Below are positions 54,227 through 63,085 of a stretch of 64,000 bases of DNA, in pieces; positions within the stretch are counted from its first letter, which is position 1, and each line of letters starts with the position of its first letter. The notes beneath the pieces were generated by a model. It was given only the letters and a program-made list of their open reading frames with translations, searched no databases and was not told where the DNA came from. The position numbers and the translations under genes were made by a program. Origin of the DNA: Microbacterium sp. MYb66 (GTDB taxonomy: Bacteria > Actinomycetota > Actinomycetes > Actinomycetales > Microbacteriaceae); the NCBI RefSeq assembly GCF_002979435.1, contig NZ_PCOV01000009.1:50029-114028 (forward strand). The letters are read 5' to 3'.

Positions 54227-54245
54227 CCTGATAAGGCAAGCCTAA
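54227..54245 (-). promoter_or_regulatory. DtxR/IdeR-like iron box
   Basis: On the minus strand it reads TTAGGCTTGCCTTATCAGG. It agrees with 11 of 19 positions of the consensus palindrome TTAGGTTAGCCTAACCTAA, including the TTAGG and GCCT blocks, and its core TAAGGCAAGCCTAA is nearly self-complementary. It lies 48 bp before the ATG of the oxygenase-like gene, within the likely promoter. Confidence 0.5.
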
Positions 54246-54355
54246 CAGCGACGCCTGGGCGGGCCTCGGAGGTCGGCCGTGCATAACCGAATAGACTGAG
54301 CGGGGCGCCCGGCGAGTCCTCGGCACCCGTCGCCACGGGAGGACGAGACACCAGG

Positions 54356-56359
54356 ATGAGCACCGCGACCAACGTCGAAGCGACAGCAGTCAACACGATC
54401 GAGTGGCTCGCGGCGGGCGCGACCACCATCGTCGTCCCGGTGTACCAGCGGCAGTACCGGTGGGACATCGGCGGCTGCGAACGGCTCCTCTCCGACATCC
54501 GCGCCGTCGCCCGTGAAGATGACGCCCATCGGCATTTCATCGGTTCGATACTCTCTGCCGAAGACGGCGCATCGACCGATTCCGACCTGATCCTCATCGA
54601 CGGTCAGCAGCGCATCACGACGCTGATGCTCCTCGTCGCCGCCCTCCACCACTCGGTTCGGGACGCCGATCCCGCCTTGGCTGCGGAGTTCGCTCGAGTC
54701 CTGGTCAGGTCCGATGCCCCCGGTCACACCAAGCTGCGTCCGCACGACGCCTGGGCGGACCTCTACGAGTCCGTGGTCCTCGATCGCCGCGGCGACGCCG
54801 AACGCGAATCACGCTTCGACGACAACTACGCCTTCTTCCGCAGCCAGATCCACGTCGAGGAGGTTCCGCTCATCTGGCGGGGCCTGCAGAAGCTCGAGCA
54901 TGTGTCGATCACCCTCGGCGCTCAGGCGAACGCCCAGCAGATCTTCGAGAGCCTGAACTCGACCGGTGAGCCGCTGCGCGACCACGAGCTGATCCACAAC
55001 TACATCCTGATGGGGCTGAGCCACGCGGAGCAGGTCGACGTCGAGGGCCGGTTCTGGATACCGATCGAACGTCACACCGGAGAGGCGATCGGCGCGTTCT
55101 GGCGTCACTACCTCGTGCTGGTCACGGGCCGGGAGATCGCAGCGAACGGCGAGCACGGTGTCTACAGCGCGTTCCGCCAGTCGTTCCCTCGGGTGGACGT
55201 CACGCACCTGCAGGCAGACGCTGCCGAGTGGCGGCATTACGCCGAGATCTACGGCATCCTTCTCGACCCCTCGCTGGAGCAGGACCCCGAGATCGCGCAG
55301 CAACTGCGCCACGTGAACACCTTCGGCCGATCCTCGTACCCGCTCGTGATGGGCGCCTACAGCGATCACGCCCGCGGCATCATCGACCGCTCCGAACTCG
55401 TCGAGACACTGGAGTGGCTCCAGGCTCTGCACCTGCGTCGCGCTCTGGTCAACCTCCCCGCTGAGCGCCTCGTCGCACGACTCTGCCGCGCACGCGCCGC
55501 CGGTCGCGACTCGCTCGCACGCGCGTTCGCCCGGATCACTCCTTCGGACGAACGCGTGAGCGCGGTCCTGAAGTACAGCGAGCTCCCCCACCCCGCCTAT
55601 GTGCTGGGACGACTGGAAGGCGTCGACGACCTCGATTCCTTCGACGTCGAGCACATCGTCCCGACGGTGCCGGGCGATGCCTGGTCGGGCGACGGGAAGC
55701 GCCTGTGGAGCGAATACTCGGAGGATGAGCAGAACAGCCATCGGGCGCTCGCCCCGACGCTCGGCAACCTCACCCTCCTGGAGCAGCCACTGACCGAGCG
55801 GGTCTTCGGAGCCGCCTTCCCGATCAAGCGCGCGGAGGCATACTCCCGCAGCTCGGTGCCTGCGACACGCGAGCTCGCCGCGACCCCCTCCTGGAACACG
55901 GCGGCGATCACGCAGCGCACCGTCGCGCTCACCTCCGACCTGATCCGCATCTGGGCACGTCCCGCGCTTCCGGAGATCGACGACGACGGCCTGACGCCGA
56001 TCCTGGACGCCGTGCGCCGCCGCGGATGGCCGACCGGGTGGGAGCGGGAGTTCGACTACGTCGAGTACCGCGGTGAGCGCTGGGAGGTGCCCGACGTCAA
56101 ATACCTGTTCAACCGGGTGTTCCGACGTGCGTGGACCGATACGAGGACGGCGGCGCTCGCCTATTGCGCCGCCCACGGCGGGCCGATCTACGAGGACATG
56201 GCGTGGAAGGGACAGTGGGATGAGCTCGACGAATCCCACTTCCTCTACATGGGCTGGGACTCCAACTACATGATGACCGCTGTGCAGGGCGTGCTCGAGG
56301 AGTCGGGCATCGCCTCTGAGGTCTTCGTCAAGTACTCCTACATCGGGAATGTGATGTGA
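54356..56359 (+). CDS. single-chain GmrSD-type restriction protein (DUF262-DUF1524)
   Basis: A 667-aa protein of the type IV restriction family that includes GmrSD and BrxU, which cut DNA carrying modified bases such as glucosylated hydroxymethylcytosine. The N-terminal DUF262 domain (about 10-250) has PVYQRQYRW (31-36) and LILIDGQQRITTL, the ParB/Srx-like nucleotide-sensing motif. The DUF1524 HNH nuclease domain (about 400-525) has DVEHIVPTV with H433, and LGNLTLLE. A further 100-residue domain at the C-terminus (from about 565) is not one I know. The start is ATG 54356 with CAGG upstream. It stands alone among core genes and is the only defence gene in the window. Confidence 0.85.
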   Translation: MSTATNVEATAVNTIEWLAAGATTIVVPVYQRQYRWDIGGCERLLSDIRAVAREDDAHRHFIGSILSAEDGASTDSDLILIDGQQRITTLMLLVAALHHSVRDADPALAAEFARVLVRSDAPGHTKLRPHDAWADLYESVVLDRRGDAERESRFDDNYAFFRSQIHVEEVPLIWRGLQKLEHVSITLGAQANAQQIFESLNSTGEPLRDHELIHNYILMGLSHAEQVDVEGRFWIPIERHTGEAIGAFWRHYLVLVTGREIAANGEHGVYSAFRQSFPRVDVTHLQADAAEWRHYAEIYGILLDPSLEQDPEIAQQLRHVNTFGRSSYPLVMGAYSDHARGIIDRSELVETLEWLQALHLRRALVNLPAERLVARLCRARAAGRDSLARAFARITPSDERVSAVLKYSELPHPAYVLGRLEGVDDLDSFDVEHIVPTVPGDAWSGDGKRLWSEYSEDEQNSHRALAPTLGNLTLLEQPLTERVFGAAFPIKRAEAYSRSSVPATRELAATPSWNTAAITQRTVALTSDLIRIWARPALPEIDDDGLTPILDAVRRRGWPTGWEREFDYVEYRGERWEVPDVKYLFNRVFRRAWTDTRTAALAYCAAHGGPIYEDMAWKGQWDELDESHFLYMGWDSNYMMTAVQGVLEESGIASEVFVKYSYIGNVM

Positions 56360-56361
56360 AC

Positions 56362-57609
56362 ATGAGCACCGTCGTCCGCCACCTGCTGGATCTCACCGTC
56401 GAGGAGCACACTCTCACCGTCCCGCTCGTCTGGGGTGACGCCACAGACCACCGCACGATCGACGTCTTCGCACGCGTCGTCGCGCGCGAGGGCGGCGAGT
56501 CGCTTCCCTATCTGGTGTTCCTGCAGGGCGGCCCCGGGCACGAAGCCCCGCGCCCGTTCCACTCCTCGACCGCTCCCGCCTGGCTTGACGAGGCGCTCGC
56601 GCACTACCGCCTGGTTCTCCTCGACCAGCGCGGCACCGGTCGATCGACACCGGTCGGTGACGCTGACCTCGCGCGCGGCGCGGAGGCCGTCGCCGAACAC
56701 CTCACCCACCTGCGCGCGGATGCGATCGTCCGCGACTGCGAGGCGATGCGCGAGCACCTGGGTGCCGCCACCTGGAGCGTGCTCGGGCAGTCCTTCGGCG
56801 GGTTCACGACGCTGGCATACCTGACGACGGATGCGGTGTCCCTCGAAGATGTCTTCATCACCGGGGGCCTGAGCGCGGTGGGACGTCACCCCGACGACGT
56901 CTATGCGCTCTGCTACGAGAAGATGCGCACGGCCTCGGAGCGCTACTACCGTCGTTTCCCCGAGCACCGCGACGTCATGCGGCGGCTCGTCGATCTGGCG
57001 GATGCCGGCGACATCGTGCTTCCCGACGGCGAGTTGGTCTCGCGCTCGCGACTGCGATCCGTGGGATCGGCCCTCGGCACGAACGACGGGTGGCAGACCG
57101 TATGGTCGCTCCTCGAGCGCGATCCGTCCTCCAACGCCTTCCGATACGACCTGATGCACGCGATGCCTTACGACGGACGCAACCCGCTGTATTTCGCGTT
57201 CCACGAATCGAGCTACGCAGACGGCCACGCCAGCCGTTGGTCGGCTGAGCGCACGGAGCCCACGGACTTCCGCGACGACCCGACGCTGTTCACGGGCGAG
57301 CACATCCGCCGAGAGTGGACCGAGACGGTTCCTGCGTTCCAGCCGTGGCGCGATGTCACCCTCGCCCTCGCTGAGTTCGAATGGCCGAGCATCTACGACG
57401 CCGAGGCGATCGCCGCATCCGGAGCCACCGGCGCGGCCGCGGTCTACGTCGACGACGTCTACGTGCCGATGGAGTTCTCGCTCGAGACGGCGCGTCTGCT
57501 GCCGGGCGTGAAGCTGTGGGTCACGAGCGAGCACGAGCACAACGGTCTGCGCTCGGGGCCGGTGCTGTCTCGTCTGATCGACCTGGCCCAGGGACGGCGC
57601 ATCCGCTGA
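56362..57609 (+). CDS. alpha/beta hydrolase, prolyl-iminopeptidase-like (S33)
   Basis: A 415-aa hydrolase. The alpha/beta fold has LVFLQGGPGHEAPRP (oxyanion hole), LLDQRGTGRS, and the nucleophile elbow LGQSFGGF. The helical cap and a C-terminal region with DDVYVPMEF and the catalytic His (TSEHEHNGL) follow. Relatives remove N-terminal proline from peptides. The start is ATG 56362, or GTG 56356, which would overlap the stop of the restriction gene. The tight junction suggests cotranscription with that gene. Confidence 0.88.
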   Translation: MSTVVRHLLDLTVEEHTLTVPLVWGDATDHRTIDVFARVVAREGGESLPYLVFLQGGPGHEAPRPFHSSTAPAWLDEALAHYRLVLLDQRGTGRSTPVGDADLARGAEAVAEHLTHLRADAIVRDCEAMREHLGAATWSVLGQSFGGFTTLAYLTTDAVSLEDVFITGGLSAVGRHPDDVYALCYEKMRTASERYYRRFPEHRDVMRRLVDLADAGDIVLPDGELVSRSRLRSVGSALGTNDGWQTVWSLLERDPSSNAFRYDLMHAMPYDGRNPLYFAFHESSYADGHASRWSAERTEPTDFRDDPTLFTGEHIRREWTETVPAFQPWRDVTLALAEFEWPSIYDAEAIAASGATGAAAVYVDDVYVPMEFSLETARLLPGVKLWVTSEHEHNGLRSGPVLSRLIDLAQGRRIR

Positions 57610-57665
57610 GCGGATCCTCCCTGAGGAGGATGCCCTCGACCCGCCCGCCGCCTACCCTGGAAGGC

Positions 57666-57947
57666 ATGGGCGAAGGCGTGGGCATGATCGTGACGGTCCT
57701 CCTGCTCCTCCTCCTGGTCTCGGCCGTGATCGTCATGATCGCCTTCTTCTTCTCGAGGGCACCCATCGAGAAGAAGTACGAGAGCAGCGGTGGGGGCCTC
57801 GGCGGTGCATTCGACGCCGTCTGGTCTCCGAGCGCGCACGAAGCCGGCATCGAACGCGACCGCCAGACACAGCGGACCGCCCCGGCGCCGGCGCCCGGCG
57901 ATCCCCCCGACACGTTCGACGACGGCCGCATCCGGCTCGACGTCTGA
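57666..57947 (+). CDS. small membrane protein
   Basis: A 93-aa protein with one N-terminal hydrophobic helix (about residues 7-29, MIVTVLLLLLLVSAVIVMIA) and a polar, Pro-rich cytosolic tail rich in Ser/Arg/Asp. I do not recognise the family. The ATG at 57666 follows TGGAAGG. The tail ends DDGRIRLDV. Followed by a terminator shared with the convergent L31 gene. Confidence 0.72.
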   Translation: MGEGVGMIVTVLLLLLLVSAVIVMIAFFFSRAPIEKKYESSGGGLGGAFDAVWSPSAHEAGIERDRQTQRTAPAPAPGDPPDTFDDGRIRLDV

Positions 57948-57966
57948 CCCGCCGCCGACCGGGGAT

Positions 57967-58006
57967 GAAGAAGGCCCCACGCTCCGAGGAGCATGGGGCC
58001 TTCTTC
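57967..58006. terminator. bidirectional terminator before rpmE2
   Basis: 13-bp perfect arms 57967-57979 and 57994-58006 (GAAGAAGGCCCCA/TGGGGCCTTCTTC), extended inside by gctc/gagc pairing. Confidence 0.85.
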
Positions 58007-58016
58007 GTGGCAGAAG

Positions 58017-58274
58017 TTACTTGGAGGATCCGCCGAAGCCCTTGAAGCGCTGGTTGAACTTCTCGACGCGGCCGGCCGAGTCCATGATGCGCTGCTTGCC
58101 CGTGTAGAACGGGTGCGAGGCGGAAGAGATCTCGACGTCGATGACGGGGTACTCCACGCCGTCCAGCTCGATGGTCTTGTCGCCGGTCACGGTCGAACGG
58201 GTGAGGAACGTCTCGCCCGAGCCGAGGTCGCGGAACACGACAGCCTTGTACTCGGGGTGAATGTCAGTCTTCAT
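58017..58274 (-). CDS. rpmE2: 50S ribosomal protein L31, type B
   Basis: An 85-aa type B L31 ribosomal protein. N-terminal [16 protein letters not shown] and [15 protein letters not shown] are characteristic. It has no cysteines, so unlike the zinc-binding L31 it does not need zinc; such paralogues usually replace the zinc form when zinc is scarce (Zur control). The ATG at 58274 has AGGAAT upstream. I see no clear Zur box in the 91 bp before it. Confidence 0.95.
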   Translation of the reverse strand: MKTDIHPEYKAVVFRDLGSGETFLTRSTVTGDKTIELDGVEYPVIDVEISSASHPFYTGKQRIMDSAGRVEKFNQRFKGFGGSSK

Positions 58275-58365
58275 GGGATTCCTTAGTTGCTGCCCTGGAT
58301 TGTGCCAGGGACGAGGGAAGTCTGCGGTGCAGTGAGCACCAAGGATCGATTCTATCAGATGCTCG

Positions 58366-59151
58366 TCAGGACGTTGCGCGAGCGGCGTAGCGGCCGTCTT
58401 CGCTGCTGAGCACGATCGGCATGCCGAATGTCTCGGTGAGCGACTCCGCCGTGAGGGTCTCCGCGATCGGCCCGGCCGCGACCACGACGCCGTCGCGGAG
58501 CAGCATCACGTGAGTGAAGCCGATCGGGATCTCCTCCACGTGGTGAGTGACCATGAGCATCGCAGGGGTGGTCGGCGAGGAGGCGTATCCGCTGAGCAGC
58601 GCGAGGAGCTCCTCGCGCGAGCCGAGGTCGAGCGATGCGGTCGGCTCGTCGAGCAGCAGGAGTTCCGGATCGGTCATCACGGCGCGCGCGATCTGCACGC
58701 GCTTCTGCTCGCCGTCACTCAGAGTGCCGAAAGTGCGGTCGGCCAGGTGGTCGAGCCGCCAATCGGCCAGAACACGGAGCGCGCGACGCTCGTCGATGTC
58801 CTCGTAGTTCTCATTCCAACGGCCGAGAACGGAGTACGCAGCCGTGAGGACGGTGTTGAGGACCGTCTCGTCGCGCGGCACACGCTTGGCCATCGCCGAC
58901 GACGCGAAACCGATCCGCGGACGGACCTCGAACACATCGGTGCGCCCCAGGGTCTCCCCCAGCACGGTCACCGTCCCCGAGGTCGGGTGCATGAGCGTGT
59001 CGGCCAGCTGCAGGAGCGTCGTCTTCCCCGCGCCGTTCGGGCCGAGGATCACCCACCGCTGATCGTCGTCGACCTCCCAGGTCACGTGATCGATGATGTT
59101 GCGCCCCTCACGGCGCACGACGACGTCGGTGAATTCCAGAGCGCTCGGCAT
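58366..59151 (-). CDS. ABC transporter ATP-binding protein
   Basis: A 261-aa ABC ATPase without a membrane partner in the window. Walker [11 protein letters not shown], a shortened signature [12 protein letters not shown] (the usual LSGGQ is LSDGE here), Walker [13 protein letters not shown], and a switch His in THHVEEIP. The YlmA-like soluble ATPases in actinobacteria have this length and lie next to glgA, as here. The ATG is at 59151; glgA ends 17 bp upstream on the same strand. The cargo is unknown. Confidence 0.9.
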   Translation of the reverse strand: MPSALEFTDVVVRREGRNIIDHVTWEVDDDQRWVILGPNGAGKTTLLQLADTLMHPTSGTVTVLGETLGRTDVFEVRPRIGFASSAMAKRVPRDETVLNTVLTAAYSVLGRWNENYEDIDERRALRVLADWRLDHLADRTFGTLSDGEQKRVQIARAVMTDPELLLLDEPTASLDLGSREELLALLSGYASSPTTPAMLMVTHHVEEIPIGFTHVMLLRDGVVVAAGPIAETLTAESLTETFGMPIVLSSEDGRYAARATS

Positions 59152-59168
59152 GGTTCCAGCCTATCGGC

Positions 59169-60353
59169 TCACGCAGTGAGCTCCGCGTAGAGCGCGCGGG
59201 TCGTCTCGGCGATCGCGGCCCAGCTGAAGTCCCGCCGTGCGCGTTCGCGTCCGGCTTCCCCGTAGGCGCGCGCACGCTCCGGATCCATCGCCACCTCGGT
59301 GAGCACAGCGGCCAGGTCGGCCACATAGCGATCCGGGTCCACCGGCGTCCCGGTGCCGTCCTGCAGCTGCTCGATGGGAACCAGTCGCCCGGTGACGCCG
59401 TCTGCGACCACCTCCGGAATACCTCCGGTCGCGGTGCCGACCACGGCGGCACCACACGCCATCGCCTCGAGGTTCACGATCCCGAGCGGCTCGTACACCG
59501 AGGGGCACACGAAGGTCGTCGCCGCGGTGAGGATCGCGGACAGCTCCGCCCGCGGCAGCATCCGCTCGATCCAGACGACACCGTCGCGGCTCTCCTGGAG
59601 CAGGCGCACCCCTTCCTGCACCTCCGCCATGATCTCCGGTGTGTCCGGAGCGCCCGCGCAGAGCACGAGCTGCACCTCGGGCGGAAGCAGCCGAGCCGCC
59701 TGCAGCAGGTACGGCAGACCCTTCTGCCGCGTGATGCGCCCCACGAACACGACCGAGGGGCGTGCAGGATCCATCCCGATCGACTGCAGGAAGGCTTCAT
59801 CCTGAACGGGATGCCACCGCTCGACGTCGATGCCGTTGTGGATCACGCGCACCCTCGCCGGATCGACCTGCGGATAGCTGCGAAGGATGTCCGCCCGCAT
59901 GCCGGCGCTCACGGCGATCACCGCGGCGGCGTTCTCGTACGCCAGTTTCTCGATGCCACTGGAGATGGCGTACCCGCCGCCGAGCTGCTCGGCCTTCCAC
60001 GGTCGCAACGGCTCGAGGCTGTGAGCGGTGAGCACGTGCGGGATGCCGTGGAGCTGCGATGCGAGGTGACCGGCGAAGTTCGCGTACCAGGTGTGGCTGT
60101 GCACCAGGTCTGCCTCGGTGATCGCGGACACGATCTCGAGGTCGGTGCCCAGGGTCTGCAGCGCCGCGTTCGCATCGACGAGTTCGGAGGGAGTCCGGTA
60201 GGCGAATGTGCCCACCTCGTCACGCGGCCCACCGAACGCCCGGACCCGCACGTCGACGTGCTCCCTGAGCGCCGCGACGAGCTCTGCGACGTGCACGCCG
60301 GCACCGCCGTACACCTCCGGCGGATACTCCTTCGTGATCATTTCAACTCGCAT
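59169..60353 (-). CDS. glgA: glycogen synthase, actinobacterial type (GlgA/GlgM)
   Basis: A 394-aa GT4 glycosyltransferase. N-terminal EVYGGAGVHVAEL (the K/R-x-G-G acceptor loop), LTAHSLEPLRPWK, phosphate-binding GRITRQKGLPYLLQA, and the E-x7-E motif in CPSVYEPLGIVNLEAMACG. In Mycobacterium the protein with this size and the same divergent placement beside glgC is GlgM, which makes maltose-1-phosphate from ADP-glucose and glucose-1-phosphate, so the acceptor is not settled. The ATG is at 60353; the two divergent starts are 46 bp apart. Confidence 0.9.
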   Translation of the reverse strand: MRVEMITKEYPPEVYGGAGVHVAELVAALREHVDVRVRAFGGPRDEVGTFAYRTPSELVDANAALQTLGTDLEIVSAITEADLVHSHTWYANFAGHLASQLHGIPHVLTAHSLEPLRPWKAEQLGGGYAISSGIEKLAYENAAAVIAVSAGMRADILRSYPQVDPARVRVIHNGIDVERWHPVQDEAFLQSIGMDPARPSVVFVGRITRQKGLPYLLQAARLLPPEVQLVLCAGAPDTPEIMAEVQEGVRLLQESRDGVVWIERMLPRAELSAILTAATTFVCPSVYEPLGIVNLEAMACGAAVVGTATGGIPEVVADGVTGRLVPIEQLQDGTGTPVDPDRYVADLAAVLTEVAMDPERARAYGEAGRERARRDFSWAAIAETTRALYAELTA

Positions 60354-60399
60354 GTCTGAACGCTAGTACAGCGAGGAGGAAGGCATCTATGGTGGAGCC

Positions 60400-61641
60400 A
60401 TGTCCGCTCCAAAGAAGGTCTTCGGGATCATCCTCGCCGGCGGCGAGGGCAAGCGACTCATGCCGCTCACGGCCGATCGCGCGAAACCCGCAGTGCCGTT
60501 CGGCGGACAATACCGGCTCATCGATTTCGCGATCTCGAACCTCATCAACTCGGGTCTCCGACAGATCGTCGTGCTGACCCAGTACAAGTCGCACAGCCTC
60601 GACCGGCACATCTCGCAGACCTGGCGCATGTCCGCCCTCCTCGACTCGTATGTCACGTCGGTCCCTGCTCAGCAGCGCCTCGGCAAGCGATGGTTCTCGG
60701 GGTCGGCGGACGCGATCCTGCAGAGCATGAACCTGATCAACGACGAGAAACCCGACATCGTCGTCGTGATCGGCGCGGACCACGTCTACCGGATGGACTT
60801 CCGGCAGATGCTGGAGGCGCACATCGAGTCCGGGGCGAAGGCGACCGTGGCCGGCATCCGCCAGCCGCTGGCTCTCGCGTCGCAGTTCGGAGTCATCGAC
60901 GCCGACGCGGAATCCGGACGGATCAAGCAGTTCCTGGAGAAGCCGACCGACATCGCCGGACTCGAGGACTCGCCGCATGAGGTGCTCGCATCGATGGGCA
61001 ACTACATCTTCGACGCGGACGCCCTGATCGCTGCGGTCGAGGCGGACGGCGAGTCACCGGTGTCCGGGCACGACATGGGCGGAGACATCGTCCCCTACTT
61101 CGTCGAGCGCGGCGAGGCCGGGTACTACGACATGAAGCAGAACGATGTCCCCGGCTCCTCGCCGCGAGACCGGTCGTACTGGCGGGACGTGGGGACGATC
61201 GATTCGTTCTTCGACGCGCACCGTGACCTGATCTCGACGCTCCCCATCTTCAACCTCTACAACATGGAGTGGCCGATCCACTCGCAGGCCGTCAACTCAC
61301 CACCGGCGAAGTTCGTCCGCGACTCGGTCGGTCGCATCGGCAACGCCATCGACTCGATCGTCTCGCTCGGCTCCGTACTCTCCGGCACGCATCTCGAGCG
61401 CAGCGTGGTCGGGCCGTGGACGCTCGCGGGGGGTGGGTCGACCATCACCGACTCCGTCGTGTTCGATCACGTGCACGTGGGGCAGGGATCACGGGTGCAC
61501 CGTGCGATTCTGGACAAGAACGTCGTGCTGGCCGACGGCGCGACCGTCGGCGTCGACCGTGAGCGCGACCTCGCGCGGGGGTTCACCGTCACCGAGTCCG
61601 GGATCACCGTCGTCGGCAAGGGTGTCTTCATCGAACGCTGA
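60400..61641 (+). CDS. glgC: glucose-1-phosphate adenylyltransferase
   Basis: A 413-aa enzyme forming ADP-glucose, the donor for glycogen synthesis. N-terminal ILAGGEGKRLMPLTADRAKP, FGGQYRLIDFAISNLINSG-type sequence, VIGADHVYRMDF, and the catalytic-domain phrase WRDVGTIDSF. The last 130 residues form a left-handed beta-helix with ISS-type hexapeptide turns. GAGC stands close upstream of the ATG. Divergent from glgA. Confidence 0.96.
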   Translation: MSAPKKVFGIILAGGEGKRLMPLTADRAKPAVPFGGQYRLIDFAISNLINSGLRQIVVLTQYKSHSLDRHISQTWRMSALLDSYVTSVPAQQRLGKRWFSGSADAILQSMNLINDEKPDIVVVIGADHVYRMDFRQMLEAHIESGAKATVAGIRQPLALASQFGVIDADAESGRIKQFLEKPTDIAGLEDSPHEVLASMGNYIFDADALIAAVEADGESPVSGHDMGGDIVPYFVERGEAGYYDMKQNDVPGSSPRDRSYWRDVGTIDSFFDAHRDLISTLPIFNLYNMEWPIHSQAVNSPPAKFVRDSVGRIGNAIDSIVSLGSVLSGTHLERSVVGPWTLAGGGSTITDSVVFDHVHVGQGSRVHRAILDKNVVLADGATVGVDRERDLARGFTVTESGITVVGKGVFIER

Positions 61642-61690
61642 GCGCGTCACGCGGCACGGCGCACGCCGAGGTGGTCGCTAGGCTCGACAG

Positions 61691-62326
61691 GTGACCTCCA
61701 CGCGATTCCTCGTCGTCCTCGATGCCGATTCCACGCTCATCCGCAACGAGGTGATCGAGCTTCTCGCCGATGAGGCCGGCCGGCGTGCAGAGGTTCAGGC
61801 CGCCACGGAGGCGGCGATGCGCGGCGACATCGACTTCGCGGCGAGCCTGCGTTCGCGCGTCGCCGCGCTCGAAGGCGTGCCGATTGCGGCCTTCGAGCGC
61901 GTCCGCGCTCGCATCGAGCCGACACCCGGGGTGCGCGAGCTCACCGCCGCCGTGCACGATCGCGGCGGTGTGGTCGGCGTCGTCTCCGGCGGCTTCCACG
62001 AGATCCTCGACGACATCGCCCCCGGACTCGGGGTCGACCGCTGGCGTGCGAACCGCCTGCAGGTCGTCGACGGTGTGCTCTCCGGACGCGTCGACGGCGG
62101 CATCGTGGATGCGACGGCGAAAGCCGTCTCGCTCCGGGAGTGGGCGGCGGAGCTCGGAGTCTCCCCCCATGCGACGATCGCGATCGGCGACGGCGCCAAT
62201 GATCTGCAGATGATGGCAGCGGCGGGCCTCGGTCTCGCATTCAACGCGAAGCCCGCCGTCCGCGAGGCCGCCAGCCTCGTGATCGGGCCGCAGGACCTCT
62301 CCGAGGTCATCGCGCTGCTCCCCTAG
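61691..62326 (+). CDS. serB: phosphoserine phosphatase
   Basis: A 211-aa HAD-family phosphatase, last step of serine synthesis. Motif I DADSTLI with the nucleophile Asp, motif II VSGGFHEI, the lysine of motif III around TAKAVSLRE, and motif IV GDGANDLQMM. The helical cap with IDFAASLRSRVAALEGVP is typical of SerB. It lacks the N-terminal ACT domain found in longer SerB proteins. Start GTG 61691 after a short gap from glgC. Confidence 0.92.
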   Translation: MTSTRFLVVLDADSTLIRNEVIELLADEAGRRAEVQAATEAAMRGDIDFAASLRSRVAALEGVPIAAFERVRARIEPTPGVRELTAAVHDRGGVVGVVSGGFHEILDDIAPGLGVDRWRANRLQVVDGVLSGRVDGGIVDATAKAVSLREWAAELGVSPHATIAIGDGANDLQMMAAAGLGLAFNAKPAVREAASLVIGPQDLSEVIALLP

Positions 62327-62371
62327 ACAGAGCTCATGGCGAAAGTCCGTGCCCACCGCTAGCGTCGGCTC

Positions 62372-63067
62372 ATGGACATCATCCTCATCCCGGGACTCTG
62401 GCTCGACGCCTCCAGCTGGGAGGACGTGACTCCGACCCTCGAACGGGCCGGTCACCGCGTGCACCCGCTGACGATGCCGGGGCTGGGTGAGCCCGCGGCC
62501 GCCTCATCCGACGTGGGTATCGCCGACTGGATCGCCGCGGGCGTCGCCGCCGTCGATGCGATCGACGGCGATGTCGTGGTCGTCGGCCACAGCGGCGGCG
62601 GCAACGTGGCCTGGGGTGTCGCCGACGCCAGACCAGACCGGGTGCGCCGCGTCGTCTTCGTCGACACGGTCCCGCCGCCGCCGGGGAACGGGATCAGCGA
62701 GTTCGAAATCGTGGACGGGGTCGTGCCCTTCCCCGGCTGGGACTTCTTCCCCGACGAGGACGTGAACGACCTCGATGAGGCGACCCGCGCTCGCACGGCA
62801 CCGCTCGCTCAGAGCGTTCCGGCGCGGGTGCCGACCGATGGCATCGCCCTGGAGAACGCCGAGCGGTACCGGGTACCGGTGACGCTGCTGATGGGTGGAC
62901 TCGATCAGCCCACGTTCGACGGGATGATCGACCAGTGGGGACCGTATGCCGACGAATACCGCGCGATCGAAGACGCGGAGATCGTGCGGATTGGTTCCGG
63001 ACACTGGCCGCAGTTCTCGACGCCCGCACGCCTCGGCGAGCTGATCGTCGCAGCCGTCACCCGCTGA
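62372..63067 (+). CDS. alpha/beta hydrolase
   Basis: A 231-aa compact hydrolase. N-terminal IILIPGLWLDASSWEDV (oxyanion hole), nucleophile elbow VVGHSGGGNVAW, an Asp-rich cap region, and the C-terminal GSGHWPQF His. It resembles esterases and haloperoxidase-like hydrolases; the substrate is unknown. The ATG at 62372 is preceded by CGTCGGCTC, a weak site. Convergent with fabG, 18 bp apart. Confidence 0.88.
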   Translation: MDIILIPGLWLDASSWEDVTPTLERAGHRVHPLTMPGLGEPAAASSDVGIADWIAAGVAAVDAIDGDVVVVGHSGGGNVAWGVADARPDRVRRVVFVDTVPPPPGNGISEFEIVDGVVPFPGWDFFPDEDVNDLDEATRARTAPLAQSVPARVPTDGIALENAERYRVPVTLLMGGLDQPTFDGMIDQWGPYADEYRAIEDAEIVRIGSGHWPQFSTPARLGELIVAAVTR

Positions 63068-63085
63068 GGCGACCTCGAGGCGGAG

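Noticed and set aside
54356..57609. A defence island or mobile element
   Set aside because: Apart from the GmrSD-type gene no integrase, transposase, repeats or change in base composition is visible around it.
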